NCBI RefSeq assembly: GCF_000004075.3
Contig: NC_026659.2
Coordinates: 27,546,272-27,610,271, forward strand
DNA length: 64,000 nucleotides
From: Cucumis sativus
Lineage: Eukaryota > Streptophyta > Magnoliopsida > Cucurbitales > Cucurbitaceae
Reading direction: 5' to 3'
How positions within the stretch are numbered: position 1 is the first letter of the stretch; each line of letters opens with the position of its first letter. This document shows, piece by piece, positions 38,786-51,560 of this stretch. The translations under genes and the position numbers were made by a program. The notes beneath the pieces were generated by a model. That model saw only the letters and a list, made by a program, of their open reading frames with translations. It made no database searches and had not been told where the DNA came from.

Positions 38786-38860
38786 ATGATTGAAGCTTTG
38801 TTATTTGCAATCCTATCAGGTCTAATCCCTGTTACTTTGGCTGGAAGGTTTTTATCTAAA
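38786..38860 (+). pseudogene. petG-like fragment (possible plastid-derived DNA)
   Basis: The + strand reads MIEALLFAILSGLIPVTLAG, very like the first 20 residues of PetG, the small cytochrome b6f subunit that is normally plastid-encoded. The nucleotide text (ATGATTGAAG, GGTCTAATCCCTGT, ACTTTGGCTGGA) also looks like plastid petG. After about residue 22 the resemblance stops, and no trnW or trnP follows as it would in plastid DNA. It is probably an old, short transfer of plastid DNA. A chance match is possible but unlikely for 20 residues. Confidence 0.5.
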
Positions 38861-39769
38861 AAGTTAAAGAAATATATTTTTTACCAAGGAGTCAAGAATA
38901 GTAAGTATTTTAGCCCTTAATCGTGTAGGAAAAATACGTATCTTAGTAAAAACTCATAAAAGTGTATTCCTATATTTGTTGGAGTAGGTAAACGTATTCA
39001 TGATTTTAGTTTACACATACAAAAAAAATAAAAACATACAATGAAATGTTAATTTAGTCAAATTATCTTATATATCATAAGTGTGTTAAGTCTACAAATA
39101 TAGAAACTTAGAAATAATTTTTCATGTGATGAGAAGAGAAGTATAATAGACTAAATAATGAAGAAAACATTGAGATCGCTTTAGTGTACTTTGAAAGAAA
39201 TTGCATCCTTGAGAATGAGGACAAAATATAAATAAATTTTCCTTTGGAAAAGGATAACATCAATTAATAATTAACCAACCACCAAATTAAATTAACTATA
39301 TATAATAAATTCACATAATGAAAGAGTACACATTTACATTTGTTTCTTGTTCATTAAAAAAACAAAATTATTTTCTCACAACTAATAAAAAAACCATTTG
39401 TAGTTTACCATTCATATTTATATAGTTTATAATTAAGAATAGTTGCAAATATAACAATTAAGTTTTAAATAATTAAATATATAACAATATTTTTAAAAAA
39501 TTGTAAATATAATAAAATGTGACCGTTAATAGACTATATTACAATCATAAAATAAATATTTTTAAATATAAAAAAATTTCAAATTTTATCGATGCAATAA
39601 AAGTTGGTAAAATTTAATTTATTAAAATTTGTTATAGATAGAATTTGCATTTTACTATATTTTATAAGCATTTTTGTATGATATGTAATTTAGGTTGTGC
39701 TTTTTAATGTAATAGTTATTCATTTAAAAATTACTTTTGCAATTGTTATATTCTATATCCATTTGTAGT

Positions 39770-39933
39770 AGATGTGCAACCAACCACTCCCACTATTTTA
39801 ATCAATAATAGAATTTTGAAATTCTTTCTAACAAAACTTAAGGTCTTAATCAAAATCTCAAACTTCCATATTTTATTAAGAAAAAACAAATTGTCATTAC
39901 TTAGAAAGAGATATGTTTGCTCCATTTGTATAA
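39770..39933 (-). repeat. Diverged copy of the MATE copy 3 3' flank
   Basis: It aligns with 41814-42041, the sequence just beyond the MATE copy 3 stop codon. AGATGTGCAACCAACCACTC matches AGATGTGCAGCCAACCACTC. ACAAAACTTAAGGTCTTAAT, AAAATCTCAAACTT and TTTGCTCCATTTGTATAA follow in the same order with gaps. The coding end itself is not recognised. Confidence 0.7.
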
Positions 39934-42043
39934 CATAAAATATCATAAAGACATATAAACTTTAATTATATGGCCATATAAAATAATACAATTCAATTGA
40001 AATAATTTATACTATCAACCTCTCAAAATAATTCAGTCATAAACTTGATGCTGTGAGTTACTTTATACTATCAATTTGGAGGTTGGAAATTGGATACTTT
40101 TGGAAGCAAAATAATTGAGTCATAAAATTTGTTGTTATAAGTTTACAATAAAAAATAAATACCAATTTCATTAGGTAAAAAAAAAATGGTTTTTTTTTTT
40201 CTTTTAATAGTTTTGCATACCCATTTGGTCTATTGATCTCTAGTATATATAAATATTTTGTCAAATTTTATCGATATCCTATTTGATTAGGTTCGTGTAA
40301 CAAAAAAGAAATTGTTAGGTTTAACGATTCGATTCAAATCAATTTTCTTCTCTGTTTTTTTATAAATCTTACATTGTCCAATCGTTTCTCTCTCTCTTTA
40401 TTGCCGGGCAATTAACATCTCATACTCCACGTCCCTTTACATACACATCTCATGTTCACCGTTCGAGCTCGAGGTCTCCATATTCGTGGTTATGACTATG
40501 TCTTTGAGTTCTTCAACTCACAAGAGTACTAATTGATATATATATTTGTTTAGGTTATAGAATCAAATCTCTTACTTCTATTTTATTATTATTATAGTAT
40601 TTGTGATAGTTCTCATACTTAGATCTTTGCAATATTTTTAATTCAACACCTTTTAACACAAAAAGGTGGAGATTTAAATATTTGATGGTTTGCATATGGT
40701 TGAGGACTTTTTATGGTCAAAGAACTTTGATATTGTAACGCACTCACCATTTTAAAATGAAAGTAATTATATGTATTACGAACTATTTTAAACACTAATT
40801 ATTTTTAAACAATATTTTTTCGATAGTATTATTTTACATAATCAAATACAAACATTAATTATTTAAAATAAAGACTATAAATAATATCTACTAATGGATT
40901 ATTAAGGAAAAGTTTTTTTTACCATGGAATTAGTTGGCGCACACCAATAATAAAATAATAAAAAGAGAAGCAGGCTAGAAAAGAGAAATGCAAAAGTAAA
41001 CCAAATAGCATAGTTAAGAGGCTCATAAATAATATAAGGTAAATGTACACTCGTGTGAAATAAATAATCTATAAATGCTATCTAAATAAATAAAGTAGTG
41101 TAATTAATGAAGAAAACATTGCAAAAGAATTGGTGACCTTAGCGTGCAAAAATAGAAAATGAACTTCCAAGATAAGAAGAAAGAAGCAATTAAAGAAAAA
41201 GAACTGCATAATCAAACGTGACTTTTGTCTATAGTTTGAAGAAAGTTTTTTTTTTTTTCTTTTTTGAATCTTAAAAATGAATTTTGGTCCATGTAATAAT
41301 TAAACATGACTTTTGTTTATAGTTTGAAGAAAGTCATATTTTCATGGAAAATGATGACCTCTCAAGATGAAATTATCGACGAAAGTAATTAATGAAAAAA
41401 AGTATTAATTAAATGTGAATTTAGTGGACTATAAAAAGAAAAGGTTGTTTATAAAGTGATTAATTGAGTGACTTTAATCCACCCATGAATGGAATTCATT
41501 CTTCAAGTAGATCAGTAGAAGGTGGAGAAAGGAGAGTAAAATAATTTATTTATAGAAATGGCCAAACTTAATATAAAATAAGACCACACATACATAAGTG
41601 CATGAGGGAGGACTGTTCATAAGTTTGCTTGATCACTGAGATAAAATTGAAAGCTCGGTTACTTATTTAATACTCTTTAAAGTTTGAAAACTTAACTCGT
41701 TAGGTAGTTTCAAAGCTCAAAGGTTTAACACGTAATTCAAACTTATTTTTTAAAGTAATAATAATTAATTCAATAATTACCTTAGTAATATTATTCTATG
41801 TTGGATTTGTGGAAGATGTGCAGCCAACCACTCCCACCAGCTCTTCTTGCCTGAAGATTTCTCAAGTAATAATTACTTTAATAAATTATTATAAGTTGTA
41901 TAATTTCTCTTACAAAACTTTAAACCTTAAAGCATGAATGCCTTGACCAAAATCCCAGACTTAAATATTTTACTTGCAAAAAATGATGAGAAAAATCAAA
42001 TCCTCGTTATAATTAGAAGATCTGCTTGCTCCATTTATATAAA

Positions 42044-45000
42044 TCAGTAACCTTCTGAGTAATTGACCTCTGAAATCAAAAGCCTATCACTGGCCATTCT
42101 CGCCTGCATATGTAATGAAATATATAAGATTGTAACCATAAAAAATACAAACGTCTTTAATTCATAGTACCATGCACAGTAAGCAAAATGATTGTCAAAT
42201 ATAAACATAATTGAAGTTACATAAACATATACTATCAAATACAATACTAGAGATTCAATCACGGACAATCTCACATTTTATCAAAAATAGTGATAATAAT
42301 CACATCTAATATTCATTAATAGAGAAATGAAGACATGATATAATGGATTTGCATGGATGTATACATTGTCACTTAAAAAGCAATTCCCTTTGTGATTTAG
42401 TTATTATAACATTTAATATAAAAAATTCAACTTCAATTTATGAACAAAAGAAAATAGAAAGAATCAAATATTTTGTATTTGTTTTGAGGGAAAGACCATT
42501 TTTGGTTGAGAATCAAACTCTGCCACCCTAAAGTTGATAGAGAGCAATTCTCTTGCTCTCTCTTACCTTTGTACCAAGATATCAATTATAACAAATCATT
42601 AAAAAGAATATTTACATAATTCATATTGCAAAATCATTAAAAAGAATATTTACATAATTCATATAGCAAATATTGCAAATATTTTTCCATCACTGATAAA
42701 CCATAAGCGTCTATCAACTATATAGACAATTTTTTAAAATGTTGCTAACCACTTCGTTGCTAAGACTAAAATTGTTATACCTCAAAATAAATAGTCTTGA
42801 ATTTAATTTCGAAGGTCATGTTTATTTAAGACTAACATTTTTCTAATAGATTTTGAAACTTGTATATTTACACCAAGTTCCAAAACTTACAATATCAAAA
42901 TAATAATGATGAAATAAACAAAAAAAATTACTTTTTATTGTTTGTATTAAAAATTTAGTCTCGAACTTCGTCAAATTTAAAATTTCAAGGGGATTGCCTT
43001 GCCAGGTGCCATGTATGGTACTCCTTCAAGGGTCACATTAACACCTTGGTTCGAACATGAGGGAGCACATCTTCCTTAATTGTAGTTATTATTTTACAAA
43101 TACAAACATCTTCCTTCTCTTATGAAATACAATAATAGTTATAAATAGTGGGCCGAAAGACTCGGTTTGGATCAAAACAGTTACTTTTGGGCCTTGATTT
43201 TGTTCTTGTTTTTAAAAGCCCACTAAGATTGATGGTTGTAGGTTTAGTTAGAGAAATAGCCTGACCCACGAAAAAAAGAGATAATTGCAAATTTAACAAT
43301 TAAATTAAAATTAATTAAGTATATAGTACAATTTTAAAAAATTTACAAATATAGCAAAATTTGTCAAATTCTATCAATGATATAAGTCTATCACTGATAG
43401 ACCATGTTGTAAATATTGAAAATAGTTTTATTATATTTGGCAATATTTTTAAAATGTTGCTATATTCTTAATTATTATTGCTAAAATAGTCCATCATTAC
43501 AATTTTTTAAAAAAAATGCTACAACAGAAAAAGAGGAGGAATTTGATGGCAAGTTAACAAAAGTTTTAATAGAAATCTAGAGACTAGATTGTTACAATTC
43601 ATAGAAACTAAATAGATAATTTAGAAACCAAATTGTTAATTTAATGAAATTTGAAGGACTAACAACGCCTTTTAACCTTATTTTATTCTCTTAAGTCAAC
43701 TTGGTTGACTTAACTGGAACTACTACTTTAAGGGTTGTGTAAAGAGGAAGGAAGGAGAGAGAACCCAATAAGAAAGAAGTCTGTGTCCCAAATCACAGTC
43801 CTATTTTACTGAGAAAAAGTAAAACTAAAAATCATGTGTGGGATATGTATATTTATATTAGAAGTGAGCATGATTAAACGAAAAAGCAAGCCGACTAACC
43901 AAACTAAAGTCGATTTCAGAAAGTTTCAAATCGAGAATTTTCAAAAAATATTTTTAAGTGTTAAACCGACGGAAATGATCGACCCTTACTCATCAATGTC
44001 GAAGTCGATTTGACACTAAACCAACTGTAATCGGTTTGATCATCCCTATTAATATATGATACAATACAATCTATTTATTTATACTATAGTTGGTTTATTT
44101 TAGAAGAGTCACTCATATGTAGCATACTAGCATTAAAAGAATGGATATCGAGGAATAAAAGGGAAAAAGAAATAGAAAGTTATCAAACGTTGGTCGGAAA
44201 AAAAATATAATTTGACCTTTTAAACTATTATTTATGGATGCCATAAATCTAAGAATTAGAGTTAGGAAATAAAAGGAACAAAAGCATGATTGATTGAAAG
44301 AGTGAGAGTACCTGTTCTTCCCAATTTATTCGACTTGTAATGAAGGAGAGCAACGTGACTTGCACAAAAGCACCCATTTGTATGCCAATCCAAAGACCTC
44401 TTCCTTTCATATGAACCAAGAAACCAAGAAGGGCAGCAACTGGAATCCCACAAAGATAGAAGGACCCGAAGTTTACATATGCACCAATGTGCTGCCATCC
44501 ACACCCTCTAGCAATGCCTGGTTGAAGAAACTACATTTCAGCTCCACATAAAATTGCCCTTAAAATAAATATACATGAATATATTTTACTGGAATTAGAT
44601 TGTTTTCTGTCCGAGTCTCGACAGGGTCTATTATTGCTTGTTTAAGATGGAATTTGTCATTGTCCCCCAAAATTAAGGTATGTTTGACTGCTTAAAGCAG
44701 TTGAAAAGTCAATCCAAAACTGTCCTAAATCGAAATCTACTCAAAAAGACTATGGAGCAGTAAAACTATCATGAGTGATATATCATTCATAAATTAATAT
44801 TTGAACTTTTCACTGAATTGTTTAGTTTTTCTGGATCATAGCAGAGATGTTTAACCTGAAAGGACTCCCTGTATTCCGTCCATTAGCACGGATATGCAAA
44901 CCAGAGGTGCCATGGAGGCGACATAAGCTACAACATCCTTCTCATTGCTGAAAGTATAACCAAAGATGTGACGAAGGGCAAAAAGGATTGTGCTCAATGT

Positions 45001-47589
45001 TAAGGTTTCCAAGATGGCGAGGAATAAAACAACCCTTGTTGCTCGACGAGCCGCCTGTGGATTCCCAGCACCTAGTTCATTGGAAACTCTTGTGCTGTGA
45101 CAGCAGCAATTAATAAAATGAATCACATAAGAATGGATTCCTCTACTTGTTGGCACCATCTTAAATTATTTACAATTTATAATAACTTAAAAGCTTAAGC
45201 AGAATACAATTACTAAATTGAACATCTAAAATCACTTTGAATGCTAGTGTTTGTTTTTATTTTACTTTTGATAAGATTGAATCCTGAACCTCCAACTTAA
45301 AGGCTTGGACACCTAAATTGGGACTATCTTTTATTTCCGTTTTATGTGAAGTACATCATATAACGCCCATGAAACTAGACGGGAATACTGTTTTCCTTAA
45401 AGCAAATAAATTTAGCATAGGAATCAAAATCTAGTTCCTATACTTTCTGCTGTGATTATTCTATCAATTGCTGAGCTTCACTTCATAATATGTAAACACA
45501 GAATTATGTAGTTAAGTTATTAAAATTAGTCATCTTGTTACTATATCTTATGAAAGTTGAATGCTAATATTCAACTAGTCTAAACGTAAAAAGACCTCTT
45601 CATTGATAATAACGTCATGTGTGCATGCTAATATTCACTGATGTGTGGATGTGCAAAAAGTTAAGCATGTGTGCACGTCTCTTAGAACATACCTTCCTGC
45701 AGCACCAAGTCCATATGCTATTGAATAAAGGGAAGCAATTGTCTGAAGACTGCAAAGAAGATCTAACTGTTAATATAATTTCCTTCCATCTAGTACCCTA
45801 AGCTATCACAATAACTTTAGAAATATTTCTGTGTTCTTTATGAGATAGAGCTGACATACCAGACAGATAAAACTGAAGTTTCAAGCTCTGGATTCGGCAG
45901 TAGCCCTGATAGTAAGATAATCAGCTCAAATGACCACCATTCAAGGCTACAAAGATAAATATTGAGCTATTATTTTCATCGCCTTAAAAAGTTGTTCAAA
46001 GCAATAAGATGCCACAGTTCATGATTTAAAAAAAAATATATAGAATAAAAGATACAGGTAAATTACCAAACCATCACCGCAGAAGGAACTGCCAAGCTAA
46101 AGAAGTCTCGAATTCCTTGAAACAGCTCCATAGAAATAACTCCACGAGTTTTCTCACACTTGGGTGAGAATTTCATGTATAATGCAAGCAAAATCACATT
46201 GAGACAGTATGAAAAACTCATAGATAATGCTCCTCCCAGATTTCTAAGTCCAGTCTTGTACACCATGAACCAACAGAGTGGTATGTGGAAGAAGAGAGTG
46301 ATGCAAGAGAAAATGACCATGGGAATTACTAAGCTTTGTGCCTGGAAATATCTCACAAGTGGTTGGAGAAATGCAGAAGCAAAGAGCCCAGGAATCAGCC
46401 AAACAATGAATTTCCCAGCTTCGTGCGAAATCAGAGGATCTTGGCCAACGAATAGAAGTAGTTTTTCCAAGAAAAGCCAAATTAGGGACAGAGGAAAGCA
46501 AATTAAGAAGACACAAAAGATAGCAGTGTAAGTCTGAACTCCAACTTTTTCAAATTGCTGAGCTCCATAAGCTTGTCCGCATAGAGTTTCGAGGGCACTG
46601 GACAAACCTAACTGTTTTGTACCAAGGTGAAAATCCAGCCAATTATTGGAACCGGAAGAAAAAATTTAGTGTAGTTACTTGGCTCAGAAAATAATATTTG
46701 AACTTGACTAGCTTTTCTTTAGGTACATAACCTGGGTCTAAATATTAGCATTTGGACACCATTTTTCAATAGCCTTAGATATACTTGGAATTTCATAGTT
46801 CTTTCCTGAATTTATGGCAACATAAAAAACAACAACAATGATGCAATATGACAGTGGCTCGCTCGAACTATAATATGGGCTTAATCCCATCTTGAATGAA
46901 AATGGAAGAGATAAACAAATTGGCATCAATATCCTCACGAGATTACAGTTCAAAAACACCAGTGAGCAGCCCTACCTATGTTTCAAAACTTAAACATTTA
47001 GCAGATCCAGTATAAACTAGAGTTATGATAACAATTCAATAGGATTATTTCTACCTCATGATAATTCAATAGGATTTCCCATCCACTTCCTTCAAGTCAA
47101 CAAAATTAAACTAAAGCAACCAAAATATGACCCATCCTTTTGGAAAATAAATAATAACAAAACCAAATAAAAATGCAATTATTCTCGAAGAAAGACGAAA
47201 CGCACATGAACGGATATACTTTCGGTGACGAGAATCGTGAGATTAAACCTTGCTCTGAAGTATCCATAACTAATTAACTAAGAAATGGGGAAAAGGTACA
47301 TAAAGCATCTTAAATCACTACTTACGAGAACGCTGAAGCCTGTAACTGCAGAAATGGAAACGGCTATGGCGGTGCTCGAGAGTGCAAGAGCACCGAGATG
47401 ACCGACCATCATCATCGTAATAATCTGCAACATAAACTGAGAGAAAGTGACGATGACCAACGGCGCGGCCAAGAATCCAACTCTCTTCATCTCTTCCAAG
47501 TAAACAGCTGTAGTTGTTGAAGAGAGATTGGTTTCCTTCTGCTTCGCCAGTAAACTCTCTTCCATGGAGCAATTCTTCCTGTTCTCCAT
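42044..47589 (-). CDS. MATE/DETOXIFICATION efflux transporter, copy 3
   Basis: Seven exons on the - strand: 47326-47589, 46067-46611, 45860-45946, 45693-45749, 44856-45094, 44312-44517 and 42044-42103, in frame for 485 aa. The start [14 protein letters not shown] is used because the frame upstream lacks an ATG; MEESLL is a second candidate. It has [60 protein letters not shown] and [20 protein letters not shown]. It is clearly more diverged from copies 1 and 2 than they are from each other. The last exon encodes 19 residues ([19 protein letters not shown]) unlike the others' tails and lies beyond a 2.2-kb intron (42104-44311) with dispersed-repeat copies. All frames are open, so it is probably functional. 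Confidence 0.92.
42590..42665. repeat. Tandem direct repeat in MATE copy 3 intron 6
   Basis: AAATCATTAAAAAGAATATT followed by TACATAATTCATAT occurs twice in direct succession with a period of about 37 bp. Confidence 0.8.
43275..43490. repeat. Dispersed AT-rich repeat copy in MATE copy 3 intron 6
   Basis: It contains ACAAATATAGCAAAATTTGT, TTCTATCAATGATA, AGTCTATCACTGATAGACC and TTGCTATATTCTTAATTATT, the clearest example of the family in this window. A shorter relative lies at 42650-42745. Confidence 0.55.
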
Positions 47590-49837
47590 GGATTGGTTGT
47601 CAAATTCCACCGCGGTTCCTCGGCTCAGCGGGTGAGGAGCTCAGACATTCATACTCTCCTTTCCTTCCTGCCCAAGGAGAGAGTCGTAAGTTGTATGGCT
47701 TCTTATCTTTCGTCGTTTCTTCCTTTTTTTTTTCTTTTTTTTTTTGGTTTCACATGTGCTTTCTAACTCATTTGTTTTTTTGTACAAATTTATTAAAAGG
47801 GAAACTACTTTTTGTTAGTTTCAAGTGCTTTTGGTATTTCTAGAAATAACAATAGAACCTCTCGATTCTCGCTTTTTCAAAAATAAGTTTATACTTATAA
47901 GTTTTTTATGTTTGATTTTTTACGAATAATATTTAAAATTAAAAAAAAAAAGTTTTGAGGAGTATATAATTTTTAGAAGTCACTCTTCTAATTTAAAATA
48001 GTTATAATTATAATAAAAGTATAAAGTTAAATAAAGGAACTTTTAAACATAATTTTTAAAATTTTTATAATTGAAAACATATATTTTGAAAACTCATGGA
48101 AGATGAGTCTATTCTTATAAACTCACATAACATCAAAGGCATGCCTTAATCAAAATCTAAGAACTAAAAAGATAAATTTTCATAATTTAAATAAAATATT
48201 TTTAAAAAAATTAGAGATATAATAAAATATTATAATGTGATTCATTATAGATAAACTATTACATAGGTCATGTTTTACTATGTTTCAAAATATATATTTT
48301 TAATATAAAGATTATAGGAAAATTGTCAAAAATATAATTTGATAAAAAAATTTAGTGAGTTTGTTAGAGTGTAACTAATTGAGACGTTTGCAAAAACAGC
48401 AAAAAAAAATTAAATAATAAGATCCATGATACTCCATTTTATAAATTACAAAATTGTTCATAATATATCTAATTATTTGTTATATTTATCATATTTGCAA
48501 TATGCAAAAATATGTGTTATGGTCTATAGGCTGCTTTTCTATTAAAAAATGAGAAATTTTACAAAATATTTACAACCTATAACAAATTTTATCACAGATA
48601 GTCATTGATATATTATGGTAATAAAAGACTATCGTTAATATAATCTAAAATTTTGTTATAGCTAGTAAATATTTTTATTTATTTTGCTATTTTTAAAAAT
48701 GTAAAAATAAAATTGTCAGAGTAATTTTCCTGTTAATGGTCATTTTTGTAAAGAAAAACCCCAAGATTTTATATGTTAATATGTTGGTTTGGTTATTGGT
48801 TGAATCATAGTTTTTCTCATTTTCACTTGAATTTATTAATTGAAAGGGGTTAAATAAAGTTATTTTTGAAAAAAACAAAATATAGAATAGTTTGGAAGTA
48901 ACGTATCAACAAAGGAAATAAATAAATGTCGGGAAATGAAAGGCATCAATTGCGGTAGCATTTATACCATGTACTATGATATCTTATTTTGTATAATATC
49001 ATGCACTATTTGATATTTATATTTTATTTCAATTTATTCTCTACATTTTAATATTTGTACTCTTTTAACCTTTCTTTCTTTTTACCAAATACTTATTTTT
49101 CGTCTTATATATTTGTAGATTTAAAATAATAAAACAAATTTGTAGTTGATTATAAGACATTTTTAAAACACCAAAATAACTCAAAATATTTACAAGCTAT
49201 AGAAAAATTTTAAATTCTATCACTATAGCATATCAATGACTGTCAGTGAGATAATTTATCACTTTGTTATAACTTGTAAATATTTTGTAAAATCTACTAT
49301 TTTTAAAAAATTTATTCAATTATATTTCACTATTTTAAAATTATTTTCAATAGTTACCTTGAGTTAATTAATAAATATTGATAAGAATGAGATTAAAAAT
49401 GTAAAATATTAAATTTTATGGATGAAAATAAAACTCAAATCGTAAAGATAAAATTATAACGTTTTGATACTTGAGAACTAAATTGAGACCAAAATCAAAA
49501 ACTCAAAATGGGCTTTTGCAAAAATAGTAAAAAAATCTACGATGATAGAGCTCATCTCACAACATTTTTTAAATTTGCAAAAATAACAAATTTGATAATT
49601 TTATGATTACTATTTGATAGTCATCTGATGATCCTATGATTACCTTCTAATAGTCGTATGATATCGCTATATTTGCAATATATATAAAAAAAATTATATT
49701 CATTATGACTTAATTTCCCACATCTAACACTTAAAGAACTAATGACTAAATCCAAGAGAATAAAAGAATTGATATTTCTTGAATCTTATATTGTGATTAT
49801 GAAGTGCTTAATGAAAACGAATCACATTGAGTGTGTA
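47590..49837. other. 5' flank of MATE copy 3 and AT-rich spacer
   Basis: No gene is recognised. The first few hundred bases presumably hold the promoter. Four stretches of the AT-rich dispersed repeat lie at about 48180-48300, 48545-48720, 49165-49320 and 49510-49700, just before the CACTA element. Confidence 0.45.
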
Positions 49838-50339
49838 TATCACTACTACAAAAATGAGTTTACTTGACGCTAGCAACTTTTACATACTTAACGTTTTTAT
49901 TAAAAAAACGTCAAGTATGAACTATGTTAAAGAAAAAACGTCAAGTATAGTCTTAAAAAATATGAAGTTTTCACGAATTTTTTTTAATTATTTTATGTTA
50001 GCTTTATTTGACGTTTTTTTTTTGCGTTAAGTATAAAGTAGATTTTACGTGACATTTTATTCGGGTTAAAAGTAGTGAACATTTAATTGACACAAAAAAC
50101 ATGTCAGGTATGGTTTTAAAAAAGAAAATTTTTACGTTAACTTTTATATGACATGGTTTTCGCGTCAAATATAGTGGAGATTTATTTGTCAATTTATTCG
50201 CGTCAAATATAGTGGAGATTTTACTTGACGTTTTTTTCATGTCACGTATAGTGGACATTTACTTGACGCGAAAACAATGTCAAGTATAGTTAACATTTTT
50301 TATTTAACACTTTTAAAATGTCAATTGCCAAAATGTTAA

Positions 50340-51560
50340 ATATAAAACGTTTAAAAATATGAAAATAAAAAGTATAAAAATCAACTTATTAAAATAATTT
50401 TTAAAATCAACTTATTAAAATAATTTTTTTAAAATCAAACTTATGAAAATAAATCTTTTGAAAATTTTCACTTAAATAATGTTTGAAATCTCTGATTAAA
50501 TTAAATTTATTAAAATCTCTCGTTAAAATAAATTTGTTGAAAATTTTCCTTTAACTAAAATTATTGAAAATATTTCCTTAAATAGATTTATTAAAATATT
50601 TTAATGAAAAACTCATTAAATAAATTTAATAAAATATTATTAAATAATTTTTTTGAAATCTTTCACTAAAACAAACTTTTACAAATCTTTCACTAAAATA
50701 AATTTGTTGAAATCTTTACTTAAATTAAATTTATTAAAATCTTTCTTTTAAATAAACCTATTGAAAATATTTTATTTAAATAAATTTATTGAAACCATTT
50801 CTTTAAATAAATTTATTAAAACATTTTAATGAAAATTTTATTAATTAAATTTATTAAAATACTTTAATAAAAAATTGTTAAATAAATTTTTTGAAATTTA
50901 TCACTAAAATAATTTTTTGAATTCATTAAAATAAGTTTATTGAATCTTTCCTTTAAATAATTTTATTGAAAATATTTCATTAAATAAATTTATTAAAATA
51001 TTTTATACAAAATTTATATATTTTAATGAAATCTTTCATTAAATAAATTTATCAATGTATTTTGATGAAATGCTTATTTAATAAATATTAAAATATATTA
51101 ATGAAAACATTATTAAATGTATTTGTTAAAAACTTTAACGAAAATATTATGAAATAAATTTATTAAAAAAATTAATAAAAAATAATTAAATAAATTTATT
51201 GAAATCTTTCATTAAAATAAATTTATTTAAAATTTTCCTTTAAATAAATTTATTGATAATATTTTTAAAAATAAATTTTATAAAATATTTTAATGAAAAG
51301 ATTACTAAATAAATTGATTAAAATATTGTAATGAAAAGATTATTAAAGAAAATTTTAGAAATCTTTCACTAAAATAATTTATTGAAATCTTTTGTTAAAA
51401 TAAATTTATTGAAATATTTTACCAAAACAGATTTGTTGAAGTGTTTCACTAAATAACATTATTTAAATATTTCATCAAAGAAATTCATTAAAATATTTTA
51501 TTGAAATGATTATTAATGAAATTTATTGAAACATTTTAATAAATTTTAAATGGATCAACT
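50340..51560. repeat. Degenerate AT-rich repeat array inside the CACTA element
   Basis: About 1.2 kb of loosely repeated text built from AAATAAATTTATTGAAATC, TTTCATTAAA and TTAAAATATTTTAATGAAAA units. Spacing is irregular, roughly 40-60 bp. A shorter related stretch recurs at 52590-52700. It is non-coding. Confidence 0.65.

Larger units (their letters stand above)
35811..42043. other. Gene-poor AT-rich region between MATE copies 2 and 3
   Basis: No intact gene is recognised in 6.2 kb. It contains a tandem repeat near 37275-37590, a petG-like stretch at 38786, a copy of the AT-rich dispersed repeat at about 39430-39690 and a diverged copy of the MATE copy 3 3' flank at 39770-39933. It also has a short direct repeat at about 41209-41335 (GACTTTTGTYTATAGTTTGA twice). 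Open frames here are short and without motifs. Confidence 0.5.
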
